From Acanthosepion lycidas (Eukaryota > Mollusca > Cephalopoda > Sepiida > Sepiidae), in contig OZ010580.1 in NCBI GenBank assembly GCA_963932145.1, forward strand, positions 5,611,103-5,675,102: DNA of 64,000 bases, given 5' to 3'. Shown piece by piece: positions 41,776-52,213 of this stretch. The position numbers and the translations under genes were made by a program. How positions within the stretch are numbered: position 1 is the stretch's first letter; every line of letters starts with the position of its first letter. The notes beneath the pieces were generated by a model that had not been told where the DNA came from, made no database searches, and saw only the letters and a program-made list of their open reading frames with translations.

Positions 41776-42479
41776 TGTAGGGTTGGGAGAAGCTGAGGGG
41801 ATGGGTTGGGATGGTAGTCGGGCCAGGTCACAGGGGAGGCATTGGGGTTGAGAAGGGGGTGTTATATAACTTGCATCTGTCATGTCACGCTGCCTGTCTC
41901 CGATATATGATCTGTACTGTTTCTTTCTTCCACCCCGCCACCTCCGCCATACACACACACACACACACACACTTTCCACCTGCATTCCTTTTTCCGCTTA
42001 CCTGCCTTTCTATCATTTCATCCCCCCCATTCTCCCTTCAACTGCACTAATATTTCCTCTCACCCGCCCTCCAATCCGCTTTCATTTCCACTCAGCTCTT
42101 CAGAGGCTGACACCAGTCGAGCTTTCCTCAACAGATTCCAGGAGAATGCACATTGAAGCAAATCTATAAAGTGTGGCAGCTGTGTAATGAGATATTAGAG
42201 AAAACGAGGTAATGTATATTGGATGTGCTGATTGGTTGATTCCGACGAGGTGAGTGGAAAAGGATGGGGATGACAGTGAATGGTTTGGCTGGAGAGAAAG
42301 ACAAGCAAAAAAATGTATGATTTTCATTGCAGAAGATAGAGATAAAAAAGGGGTAGTTTAATTGAAGAGAAAATAGATAACAAGAAAATTAACTGATCAT
42401 AAATAAGATAAAATGGGTATCTTTAAAGGAATATAATTTAGTGGGAACGTGAAGATTGTTGGACTAAAAGAAGCTAAAC
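41301..42479. other. No gene recognised
   Basis: Contains an A-run at 41741-41770 and (CA)n at 41949-41972. Several 65-100-codon frames around 41811-42327 come from CT/CA-rich DNA and show no domain. Confidence 0.4.
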
Positions 42480-42780
42480 CGAATGGGAAAAAGACAGGAT
42501 GCCGAATGGAAATATCTGGGGGAATGGCAGGAAACCGAATGGAAACCGGAGGAGATGGCAAGAAACCGGGTGGTGGTGGTAGAAAAGCGAATGGAAACCG
42601 GGTGGTGGCGTAGGAAACCGAATGGAAACCGGGGGGAGTGGATGGCAGGAAACCGAATGGAAACGGGGGGGGACAGGAAACCGAATGGAACCCGGGGGGA
42701 TGGCAGGAAACCGAACGAGAAGGAAAAATGGCATGAAACCGAATGGGAATAGGGGAAAGGCAGGAAGCCAAGTGGGTACA
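42480..42780 (+). repeat. G-rich minisatellite, about 30-45 bp unit
   Basis: GGCAGGAAACCGAATGGAAA with CCGGGGGGA-type spacers recurs at about 42525, 42567-42620, 42645, 42675, 42705 and 42732 with variable spacing. It gives 90-150-codon frames on both strands that read as imperfect Pro-Phe-Gly-rich repeats; these are artefacts. Confidence 0.8.
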
Positions 42781-43018
42781 GGGTAAAATTCAATAGGACT
42801 AAAGATGCCAAAACGGAAGCTGGATATGGTAAAATTCACAGTAACAGAGAAAAACACGGATGTAAGAAAATGAGAAGGGAGAGAAATAAAATGAGCGCTA
42901 TGAAGAAGGGAGAAACAGTGCAATTAAGAGAGTGAAAAATGGACGGAGAGAGAGAGAGAGAGAAAATAAAAGCTAACAGGTAGATATATATATAAGTAGC
43001 ACAAATGAGAGAATAAAG

Positions 43019-45085
43019 GTCAGAGAGAGAAATAGAAGGTGACAGAGAGAGAGAGAGAAATAGAAGGTGACAGAGAGAGAGAGAGAAATAGAAGGTGACA
43101 GAGAGAGAGAGAAATAGAAGGTGACAGAGAGAGAGAGAGAAATAGAAGGTGACAGAGAGAGAGAGAGAAATAGAAGGTAACGGGGAGAGAGAGAGAGAGA
43201 GAAACGGAAATAGAACTTAACCGAGACAGAGAGAAATAGAACTTAACCGAGACAGAGAGAAATAGAACTTAACCGAGACAGAGAGAAATAGAACTTAACC
43301 GAGACAGAGAGAAATAGAACTTAACCGAGACAGAGAGAAATAGAACTTAACCGAGACAGAGAGAAATAGAACTTAACCGAGACAGAGAGAAATAGAACTT
43401 AACCGAGACAGAGAGAAATAGAACTTAACCGAGACAGAGAGAAATAGAACTTAACCGAGACAGAGAGAAATAGAACTTAACCGAGACAGAGAGAAATAGA
43501 ACTTAACCGAGACAGAGAGAAATAGAACTTAACCGAGACAGAGAGAAATAGAACTTAACCGAGACAGAGAGAAATAGAACTTAACCGAGACAGAGAGAAA
43601 TAACAGATAACCGAGAGAGAAATAACAGATAACCGAGAGAGAGAGAGAGAGAGAGAGAAATAGAAGGTAACCGAGACATTGAGAAAAACCGAGAGAAAAA
43701 TAGAAACATGGAAGGTAACAGAGAGAGAGAGAGAGAGAGAGACAAATAGAAGGTAACCGAGAGAGAGAGAGAGAGAGACAAATAGAAGGTAACAGAGAGA
43801 GAGAGACAAATAGAAGGTAACAGAGAGAGAGAGACAAATAGAAGGTAACAGAGAGAGAGAGACAAATAGAAGGTAACAGAGAGAGAGAGACAAATAGAAG
43901 GTAACAGAGAGAGAGAGACAAATAGAAGGTAACAGAGAGAGAGAGACAAATAGAAGGTAACAGAGAGAGAGAGACAAATAGAAGGTAACAGAGAGAGAGA
44001 GAAAGAAATAGAAGGTAACAGTGAGAGAGAAAGAAATAGAAGGTAACAGAGAGAGAGAGAAAGAAATAGAAGGTAACAGAGAGAGAGAGAAAGAAATAGA
44101 AGGTAACAGAGAGAGAGAGAAAGAAATAGAAGGTAACAGAGAGAGAGAGAAAGAAATAGAAGGTAACAGAGAGAGAGAGAGAAAGAAATAGAAGGTAACA
44201 GAGAGAGAGAGAGAAAGAAATAGAAGGTAACAGAGAGAGAGAGAGAAAGAAATAGAAGGTAACAGAGAGAGAGAGAGAGAAAGAAATAGAAGGTAACAGA
44301 GAGAGAGAGAAAGAAATAGAAGGTAACAGAGAGAGAGAGAAAGAAATAGAAGGTAACAGAGAGAGAGAGAGAAAGAAATAGAAGTTAACAGAGAGAGAGA
44401 GAGAGAAAGAAATAGAAGGTAACAGAGAGAGAGAGAAAGAAATAGAAGGTAACAGAGAGAGAGAGAAAGAAATAGAAGGTAACAGAGAGAGAGAGAAAGA
44501 AATAGAAGGTAACAGAGAGAGAGAGAAAGAAATAGAAGGTAACAGAGAGAGAGAGAGAGAAAGAAATAGAAGGTAACAGAGAGAGAGAGAGAGAAAGAAA
44601 TAGAAGGTAACAGAGAGAGAGAGAGAGAAAGAAATAGAAGGTAACAGAGAGAGAGAGAAAGAAATAGAAGGTAACAGAGAGAGAGAGAAAGAAATAGAAG
44701 GTAACAGAGAGAGAGAGAAAGAAATAGAAGGTAACAGAGAGAGAGAGAAAGAAATAGAAGGTAACAGAGAGAGAGAGAAAGAAATAGAAGGTAACAGAGA
44801 GAGAGAGAAAGAAATAGAAGGTAACAGAGAGAGAGAGAAAGAAATAGAAGGTAACAGAGAGAGAGAGAAAGAAATAGAAGGTAACAGAGAGAGAGAGAGA
44901 AAGAAATAGAAGGTAACAGAGAGAGAGAGAAAGAAATAGAAGGTAACAGAGAGAGAGAGAAAGAAATAGAAGGTAACAGAGAGAGAGAGAAAGAAATAGA
45001 AGGTAACCGAGAGAGAAAGAAATAGAAGGTAACCGAGAGAGAAAGAAAAAAATAGAAGGTAACCGAGAGAGAAAGAAAAAAATAG
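43019..45085 (+). repeat. Large GA-rich minisatellite with four unit types
   Basis: 43019-43212: GACAGAGAGAGAGAGAAATA + GAAGGT units. 43213-43602: 15 copies of a 26-base unit (GAACTTAACCGAGACAGAGA + GAAATA) at exact 26-base spacing without visible change. 43603-43990: GACAAATAGAAGGTAACA units with GA spacers. 43990-45085: AAGAAATAGAAGGTAACA units with a variable (GA)4-7, usually 28 bases long. The 536-codon and smaller minus frames (SFSLSLLPSI repeats) are produced by the array and are not judged coding. Confidence 0.95.
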
Positions 45086-45328
45086 AATGAGAGAGAGAGA
45101 GAAACCTAGAAGACTGAGAGTGAAAATAGAAATTAACACGCTGAGAGAGAAAAATAGAAGGCAACTGAGAGTTAAGAAGACAGTGTATTTTGATGTTATC
45201 GATGTTGAGCGTTTGCAAAGACCCTAGTTTCAAAAATTGTGCGGAACAAAATTTGAAAAAATGGGTTTGTAAGAAACAGAGAGGGGTAGGAAGATCGGAT
45301 TAATGACTAAAATAAAAAAATAACATAC
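45086..45328. other. Decayed GA-repeat edge and spacer
   Basis: Diverged AAATAGAA..GAGAGAG units to about 45170, then unique sequence up to the candidate exon. Confidence 0.5.
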
Positions 45329-45634
45329 TTGAAAAATCATTTTCCCTGTTATCTTGAGTCTCGTTCATCCAATATCTTATTTTCACAAAATCTCTTATCC
45401 ACGCAGCCACCACTTTCTGGTTTAAATTCAAATTGCTTGAAATACTTGTAAGTGAATTCACATTCGCACGGCTGGGTACCCGATTGTTCTCGGCGATTAT
45501 ATCAGGCTTTATCAAGGAGCAGTCAAAGGAAACGAAATGAACAAATAAGGAATAAAAATATTTACCAGTTGGCTGTATCAAGTTTAAAGAATCCGTCCAC
45601 TGTTGTATGCAATCCAACCATTTTTTGCTTAGAT
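45329..45634 (-). CDS. Candidate host exon, function unknown
   Basis: Minus strand: a strong acceptor (TTTCTTTTTTCTTGTTTTGG + CAG at 45635-45637, with TGATTAACAC as a plausible branch point) precedes SKKWLDCIQQWTDSLNLIQP. There is a good donor at CTG|GTAAAT after 45566, giving a 69-base exon, and the frame stays open to a second donor TCAA|GTATGT after 45329, giving 306 bases. Both choices have phase 1 at each end. The longer form includes RVPSRANVNSLTSI and NQKVVAAWIRDFVKIRYWMN. I recognise no family. Codon use looks ordinary rather than low-complexity, unlike every other long frame here. It could still be chance. Confidence 0.4.
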
Positions 45635-45689
45635 CTGCCAAAACAAGAAAAAAGAAAGCGCATTTTATTAAAGTGTTAATCATATTTTG

Positions 45690-46010
45690 GTCAGGAAAGC
45701 ATGTTTTTTTTTGTTTTTTTTAATTATTTATTCTTAACTGAGCTTTGTTAATCTGCTTCTGAATATTTGGTTTTGTTGGTTGAGTTGAAAAGATAAAACA
45801 TAAATTAGATTAATTTAAGATTAGAAATTGTGGTAGAGTTTGTACTTATTGCTGAATTGAAGATAACATTCTAATCAGTAAATCTCTAGGTTGGAAATTT
45901 GGGCGCCATTACAGCTTTCTTTTTCCCTGTTAATTTTCTTAACTTGATTGTTGATTAAACCAAACAAAACACTGATAACTTAGATCATGTTGTTTTATCT
46001 CCTGCCATTT
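45690..46010. other. No gene seen
   Basis: AT-rich; would be intron or upstream sequence if the neighbouring exon is real. Confidence 0.4.
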
Positions 46011-46014
46011 TAAT

Positions 46015-46121
46015 CAGGAGATTTGCAACGGTTAACGATCTGGGGAGAGAAATCGAAGAACGGAGTTCAAATTCCGGCCGAGTGCATTACGTTCATTTTG
46101 GCACAAGTATCTTTCCTTTCT
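46015..46121 (+). repeat. Truncated tRNA-like SINE scrap
   Basis: CAACGGTTAACGATCTGGGG (A-box-like), GAGTTCAAATTCCGGCC (B box) and GTGCATTACGTTCATTTTGG are a tRNA-derived head/body cut off just before the 5S head of the next SINE. Confidence 0.5.
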
Positions 46122-46474
46122 GGCTCACAGCCATATTACGTTGAAACATCGGTTCCCGTACGATTACCGAAGTTAAGCAACGTCGTGTCAGTACCTAGAT
46201 GGGAGACCGCTTGGGAATACCAGGTGCTGTAAGCTTGGATGTGCGATTGGTGTAATGAAAGCAAAGTTCCAATTCCCGTTGGGTTCGTTTAAAATTCACT
46301 GACATGCAAATAGGCTTTGGGGAAATGGTATCTCCTAGATAAGGGTTAATTATTAAGACTTGTATCACTAAATTATTATCTCAAAAAAGAAAAAAAAAAT
46401 TTTACAATCTAAAAATATTTTCTGGGTTTAAATAACCTGCAAAGGGTTGATAAGCCGTAGAAAACGAATCAATC
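46122..46474 (+). repeat. SINE-1, full length; best 5S-like head
   Basis: 5S-like head 46122-46236: GGCTCACAGCCATATTACGT, ATTACCGAAGTTAAGCAACG, GTCAGTACCTAGATGGGAGA, CCGCTTGGGAATACCAGGTG, CTGTAAGCTT. These match the 5S rRNA layout (5' stem, box A, intermediate region, box C, 3' stem) at about 115 bases. A decayed tRNA-like part follows (GATTGGTGTAATGAAAGC ... GTTCCAATTCCCGTTGGG), then GGGTTAATTATTAAGACTTG and the tail TACAATCTAAAAATATTTTC ... CGTAGAAAACGAATCAATCA. Not a functional 5S gene: substitutions in paired positions and no terminator-only end. Confidence 0.85.
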
Positions 46475-46487
46475 ATCTATTTTCTTC

Positions 46488-47060
46488 CCTGCTTTTAGTT
46501 AAATAGCAGCGAAAACTAGGCTGTTTAGCCTTGAGGCGGAAATATTCAAATCCAGCTTGAAGAGGGATGGTTTCCGTCAGGCTAATGCCTTAGACATACT
46601 ACTACTGTTGTTATGGCCGCATTACCCGTGGTGAATCTACAACGTTAATGGGTCCAGGGACACGCGTCGGGAAGCAGATAAGACAAACAAAAATTGTGCC
46701 TAAAAATATGATGACCTGCAAAAATAAATAAGTAAAAATAAATAAAAACAAGGAGTGATTTGGCCCCATTTTTCTACTTGTGCATACTACAACACTACGC
46801 TTACATCGTCTGAGGTTTACAATGAATTATTCCCATTATTTGATACAAGGATGACGTAACGGTTATCAGCACAGAAAGTGAAATAGACGAGCAGAGTTCA
46901 AACTCCGATCGATTCTACTTCGTTCACTTTACGCTAATAGACTTTGGGGGAAAAGGCATGGATCCTCATTCCTCCAGCTATGTATTAAATAGCAGGGCAG
47001 ACTTGGTTCTTTTGCCTTGAAAATCTGAATTTAAAAACAACCGAAAGAGCAACCGATAAT
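46488..47060 (+). repeat. Two SINE-2 fragments
   Basis: 46488-46570: TAGTTAAATAGCAGCGAAAA / CTAGGCTGTTTAGCCTTGAG. 46855-47045: GACGTAACGGTTATCAGCAC, AGCAGAGTTCAAACTCCGAT, CATGGATCCTCATTCCTCC, AAATAGCAGGGCAGACTTGG. Both match parts of the copy at 35138. Confidence 0.5.
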
Positions 47061-47444
47061 GCCACTAAGACGTAAGAAGTTCCTGGGAGTGAAAGAGAAT
47101 GGGAAAACTTTAGAAGAAACTAGAAACCTAATCCTAAGGAGGAAACAAAGGAAAAAACTATTCCTGTTCAAAAAACCGGGGAGGAGTGTGAACGTGTTCT
47201 AGACACACCAGAGCTGCCACGGCTGCACTGCTATACGCCTCTCATAGGTTAAGGGACTCGTGGGGTATCGATATCCTATTGTCATAGGAATCTATCCTTC
47301 TAGTAAGACCCTTTATGCAAACCGCATAACGAATATCGGCGCGGAATGTGGAACAGAATTCGATTTTGTTGCGTTCACTTTCGAACAAATGCTACTGGAA
47401 AAAAGTCCCGTCTGGGTTCTCTAACTTTGGGTGGCATCCAATCG
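47061..47444. other. LINE-J UTR scrap and unassigned DNA
   Basis: GCCACTAAGACGTAAGAAGT / TCCTGGGAGTGAAAGAGAAT at 47061-47102 is reversed LINE-J 3' UTR. The rest is unassigned and has no gene. Confidence 0.4.
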
Positions 47445-48225
47445 AACAATTTCACCCCAAGCAAGGCCATAAAGCCACTAGGACGTAAGGGTTTACTGAG
47501 TGTTAAGGTATAAGAGAAAATACTATTAAAGATAGAGGACAATAAAAGAACAAGAATTAAGACAGAAGATAACGATTGACATTACGTTTAGATTTTTTAA
47601 AATCAAACTTGCTTGGAAAACAAGCAGCAGGAAGAGTTTCTCAAGCGAGGTGCGATAGAAGAAACTGTTAGCATAGAACTTACGGTTATATCTAGCCATT
47701 TCAACTGTAAAATGACGGGACCTCTCTGCCAATCTAGTACTGCGCTTAAATTCATAATGTCAAGGTACCATAGAGGAAAGTAATATTCATCTTGATAATA
47801 CAAAAATGTCGCACATGGCAAAAGATGGGGTAGAGGAAGGCTGGTATTCAATCTATCCTAACTAGCCACAATTACTGACCCAAACATACCACAGTATTCC
47901 TTGCACCAAAACACATTCTTACCATTCTTACTACAGCAACCATAAAACATCAGTCTCTAACTAGTTCCCATATGTACAATTTGTCTGTTGGCGGGGGATA
48001 AAAATAACTGTAGAGGATCAGAACTGTTATCATGAAAGTATTTATAGAAAAGGCACAGGGAAGCTACGTTGCGGCGGAGGGAAAGTGACTGAATCTTAGA
48101 TGCTAGATCAGGACCAATAACATTGCAGATTCTTATCTGGATTTTATCAAGAATCTCTAAATATATAGCAGAAGCACCAGACCAGATATGGCAACAATAT
48201 TTAAAGCAGGAGGAATGGTTATACT
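47445..48225 (-). pseudogene. LINE-J ORF2 3' part, interrupted by about 235 bp
   Basis: Minus: YKYNHSSCFKYCCHIWSGAS, IYLEILDKIQIRICNVIGPD, LASKIQSLSLRRNVASLCLF and YKYFHDNSSDPLQ to about 48018. Then unrelated sequence to about 47783, then FKRS-like, ILQLKWLDITVSSM and the SLILKNLNVMSIVI-type end with the 3' UTR (CCTAGTGGCTTTATGGCCTT). This is one LINE copy with an unidentified insertion. Confidence 0.7.
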
Positions 48226-48955
48226 TATAAATTCTGTCGAGAACAATTGTTTTTAGCCCGATAACTTGCCTGGTTGCCAAGTCAACGTCCATGAAAGTTG
48301 GAATATACGACAATTCACAGATATTACGTATAGAAAGCAACAGGAAACCGGTCTACTATATTTCTCCAATACATCATAATAATTCACAGATAAAGAAATA
48401 TATGACGACTTGTGATCGCCTACGTCATGAAGGGATCGGACATTTAAAAACAAAAACAAAAACAGAAAACAAAAAAAAAAACGAACTTGTCTTTGTTGTT
48501 TTCATTTTTTATATTTTGTTTTCGCACACACCAACCTGGCTTGTGTCATCTGAAATTCTAAAATGAAGAACTGTCGTTATTCCGTGTATAACTCGAACGA
48601 GTATAGTAATTTTTATGAGTACGAGTATCCTATCATTTTAGCTAAGTTTGGTGCAGAGCCGTTAGAATGGGACACCTATTGAGGACCGAATTGAACGTTC
48701 ATTAGTAACGATCAACCAGATCAACTCGCTAACCATTACACCATACCGAGGGGATGTGGTCGTGCAAGATCTGTCAAAAATTGTGAGATGACGTGTTCTA
48801 ATTACTCCACAAATAACTCAAAACACGCATTCTTATCCTTATTGTTTAGTTTTGTTCGTAATTCCGTTATGAAGGATTGTCGTAATTCTATGGATGCTCA
48901 AGTTTTTGGCTTTCATTACATAGTAATCAACTCAAGTGGCACGCACGTAGTTATC
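48226..48955. other. LINE-RTE end scrap, tRNA-like head, spacer
   Basis: 48395-48455: GTGATCGCCTACGTCATGAA / GGGATCGGACATTTAAA is a decayed LINE-RTE C-terminus (plus). 48685-48770 on minus holds ATGGTGTAATGGTTAGCGAG, a tRNA-like head as at 8.1 kb. No gene. Confidence 0.45.
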
Positions 48956-49928
48956 AGAACAATGCCAGTAGATGGATTAGAATTAAATATCTATGTATGA
49001 GCAGCAGGAATTTCTATAGCCAAGGTAGAACTTAATATCTATGCTGATGACACAACCATTTACTTCTGTCTCAATAGTAAGTCAAATCAATCAGCTCGAT
49101 TAGGTTAAGTTGATAGCTGATCTCAAAAACGACCTAGAGTCTGTTAACTGGGGCAAGGAATGGCTTGTTAATTTTAATGTCTGCAAAACGAAACTTCTAC
49201 CTATTAATCGTCTGAAATACTGCTTCCTGCCTTCCATCAGCATGGTTGATGGAAACCTCCATGAGAGTGATTTATTGCGCCTTCTCGAACTAAAATGACG
49301 TGGGAAGATTATACCGAATCCATTGCTAGGTCTGCTGCTAGGAAAGTTGGTTCACTGTGTCGTGCTCGATAATTAATCTATCTTACATAGTTATATGTCT
49401 ACCATTCGTCCATATCTTGAATATTGCTGCCACATATGGCCCGGTGCTCCTGCTGCATATTTAAAGATTCTTGATTAAATATAAAGAATAAGCAATATTA
49501 TTGGTCCTGATCTGGCGTCTCGACTTCAGTCATTTTCCCACCACCGTAATGTAGCTTACTTGTGCCTTTACAATAACTAATTTCATGGTAATTGTTCTGG
49601 TGAGCTCTTCGCTATGGTATCTAGATTTTACGAATTTAAACGCAGTACTAGATTGGCGGTGAGGTCTTATCAATTCACCGTTAAATTGGATAGATGTAAC
49701 GGTAAATTCTATTCTAACAGTTTTTCTCGCATTTCTCGATTGTGGAACTCTCTTTCCAGCCAACCTTGATCTTGAAAAATTTAAATGCAATGTCGATCGT
49801 TATCTACTTGATTTCTCTTTTATTGTTTTCGCACCTTAATAAGGTTTCACTTTTTTCTTATTCTTTCACACTAAGTAGCGTCTTAGTGGCTTTATTGCCT
49901 TGCTTGGGGGGATTAAAAATATTGTTCC
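48956..49928 (+). pseudogene. LINE-J ORF2 fragment containing the catalytic YADD box
   Basis: VELNIYADDTTIYFCLNSKS has the reverse-transcriptase active site YADD at 49040-49051. Downstream in changing frames: GKEWLVNFNVCKTKLLPINR, FLPSISMVDGNLHESDLLRL, ESIARSAARKVGSLCRAR, STIRPYLEYCCHIWPGAPA, then KFKCNVDRYL and the 3' UTR end GTCTTAGTGGCTTTATTGCC. This is the longest and most complete LINE-J copy here, but with at least six disruptions. GGATTAGAATTAAATATCTATG just before the active site is a short local duplication of the same segment. Confidence 0.8.
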
Positions 49929-50559
49929 ATATGAAATAGCAAACTCCCGTGGTATGAAGATATGAGTTATAGTTTTCTTTGTGGATACTCCTTGGTACTG
50001 GATTACGATTGTTTAATTTGAAGAAAGATGATTAAAACTTTTGAAGAAAAGCAAAAAAAAAAAATGTATTACAGAATAATAAAATAAATGAAAACAGAAA
50101 ACTCTACCGGACAGATCAGAATTTTGACGATCAGAATGAGTGCGGGTTGTTAGAACCAAGTGGGTGTGAAACCCTGTCAATGATGGATTAAGACCGAAGA
50201 GCGCATTAAAAAAAAACAACAATAAAACAAAAAACTGGCAATACGGTTGTGACAGTGAAGAAGCCACGAGCTGTTGTGCTCGGCCGATGCCCTTGCGTTT
50301 CTCCATGGAGACGAACCGTCGCGTCTAAATAATAGGTAGCTTGCCGACCTTTTGATATCCGTCCTCCATATTTCCAATAGACGATGCCTGCTATGTACTC
50401 GCCTGGAATAAACGAGTAAAAGAGAGACCCGAAGAAAGTTGCCAGTCATTGGTTCAGTTTCTGATACAGCGTTGGGATTCCTACTGAGGAATTGCGGATA
50501 GATCGCACTAGAGTCCAGAAGTGACACACAACGCATCAAATGTTTTTACCGGATATTAA
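49929..50559. other. CpG-rich stretch with open frame, unassigned
   Basis: 50245-50540 is GC-balanced and rich in CpG compared with its surroundings. A 120-codon minus frame (50177-50539) is open across it without low-complexity bias until its end. No domain, splice site pair or repeat copy was recognised. It could be an exon, a promoter-proximal region or an unknown repeat. Confidence 0.25.
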
Positions 50560-50935
50560 TATTAAATCTCAAGAGCCACTCGTATCCGAAGATGCTTGTC
50601 CACTAGGACGGCTAGCTAATCCCTGTTGCAGACGCCTGCTCAGGCACATTTGTGTTTGTTTAACACACACACACAACCCATCTGAGCGGCTCTTAGTTAC
50701 AGTTTCTGGTCTAGATCAACAGTCACGCTCAAACCCTCGGTCAGTACTCCCCTCACAAAGAGTTTCGTCTATCCAATTTCACTCACAACTAGTAGTATGG
50801 TTTTCAGGCACTTTCCAATGACTTGAGATGAAGAAATCACCTTCCTGACAAATCGACCATGGTGAGATTCGAACCCGGGTCTCATAGTCAAAAGCGAACG
50901 TCCTAACCACGTGCCGATTAGAATCACATAACGAC
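50560..50935 (-). repeat. SINE-3 with tRNA-like head
   Basis: Head on minus at 50860-50925: GGCACGTGGTTAGGACGTTC, GACCCGGGTTCGAATCTCAC (strong B box). Body in plus sense: CACTAGGACGGCTAGCTAAT, CTGCTCAGGCACATTTGTGT, CTTAGTTACAGTTTCTGG, CAAACCCTCGGTCAGTACTC. Shorter inside than the 31.4-kb copy. Confidence 0.7.
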
Positions 50936-51904
50936 GACCTTAAGATACTACCAACGTACAGAATCGTGAAAATGCTTTAGTAACGCGAGATGCGAAGCCA
51001 GTTACTTATTCAGAAAAGATCTCTCATTACTGTATCGAAACTTTTATTCTGATAGCCCGATAAAGATCAATTACTTTTTTCTTTTTACAAGTAGATTTAC
51101 AATGACTGTCTCAGTTTTATGCCAATCATTTTCATGTTATCACTGATATCAACAGAACTCGACCAGAAGACATTCAATAGTCATTTCACAGACAGCCATT
51201 TTACTGAAACGGTGATAGAATTAAAACCTTTACTAAAAGGAAGATAGTTTTCAGGCGAGCTGCACAAAATTGATTGCGCAGAGAAAAAGTCTAATTACCA
51301 TAATTCTATCCTCAAAGAAAAGCCAGTGTCTTAATTAGTTTTCTGTTTAATGAGTTTGTTCATTTCTGAGCAAGATATTTGCATTAGTTTTCTTTTTTGT
51401 TGTTGGTGTTGTTAATTCAGAAAAAAAGTAAACAACATTATATTTGTAATTGTAATTGGTCTGTTAGACTGCTTTAATTAGTCAACAATGAAAAGAAACC
51501 TTTCCATTTTATTCTGACATCAATATCTGCCAAACACATTTTAATGTTTTTGACACAAATAAATAAAATAATAAAAAGATAAGAGCACGAAAATTTCAAG
51601 TTAAATTCAGATTGGGAAAAACAAACAATAAAAGATCATGATAATTAAGTGATTGAAGAATAGCAAAAACCTAACAGTGGAATCAACGGCGCAACTTGGT
51701 CATTTAGTAGACAAAACATATCTTTAAAAGTATATAATTTGAAAACATTGACCTCTTTAGTTTTTAAAAACTATATTTAAAAAGGTACCTGTCCGCATAG
51801 GCAGGAGACGGTAGAGTTTATAATGTATAGCAAATGTTTGTAACCCCGTCACTATTATATAGTTACCTAACTGTGTCGCCTTGTTTTGTGCAAAAATAAA
51901 TTGG
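50936..51904. other. No gene seen
   Basis: AT-rich DNA. A short palindrome-like AGTTTTTAAAAACT lies at 51758-51771. Confidence 0.4.
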
Positions 51905-52045
51905 CATTTCTGCTATGCACTGTGTCCTGTCAGGACGTAAGCTCTCAACATTTTGCACTCCTTTGTAACTCTTAGCACATTTTTTTTTGCTATCTCTGCT
52001 AATCCCTGTTCTGCTTAACATTTACACAAGCTCGTTAAGTAAATG
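51905..52045 (-). pseudogene. LINE-RTE C-terminal scrap
   Basis: CACTGTGTCCTGTCAGGACG, GCTCTCAACATTTTGCACTC and GTAACTCTTAGCAC on plus are the reversed LINE-RTE C-terminus followed by its upstream linker (CTGTTCTGCTTAACATTTAC). Confidence 0.6.
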
Positions 52046-52149
52046 ATTACAAAGACAATGACGGCGATTTGTCTTGGGCATCACCATCTTGGTTTCGGCA
52101 GGGTACTCTTCAATACTATGCTAAACGATACCCCATCATACACACACAC

Positions 52150-52151
<2 letters not shown>

Positions 52152-52213
<62 letters not shown>
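52152..52213. repeat. (TA)n followed by (GA)n
   Basis: TA run of about 43 bases, then GAGAGA. The same TA-to-GA switch closes the window at 63915-63990. Confidence 0.95.

Noticed and set aside
43529-45139. 536-codon minus-strand frame of SFSLSLLPSI-type repeats
   Set aside because: It is generated by the GA minisatellite. Every frame there is long, composition is extreme, and 26/28-base unit changes would shift frame constantly in a real gene.
46122-46236. Functional 5S rRNA gene
   Set aside because: Substitutions in helices, immediate fusion to a tRNA-like module and repeated copies with the same 3' parts show it is a SINE head.
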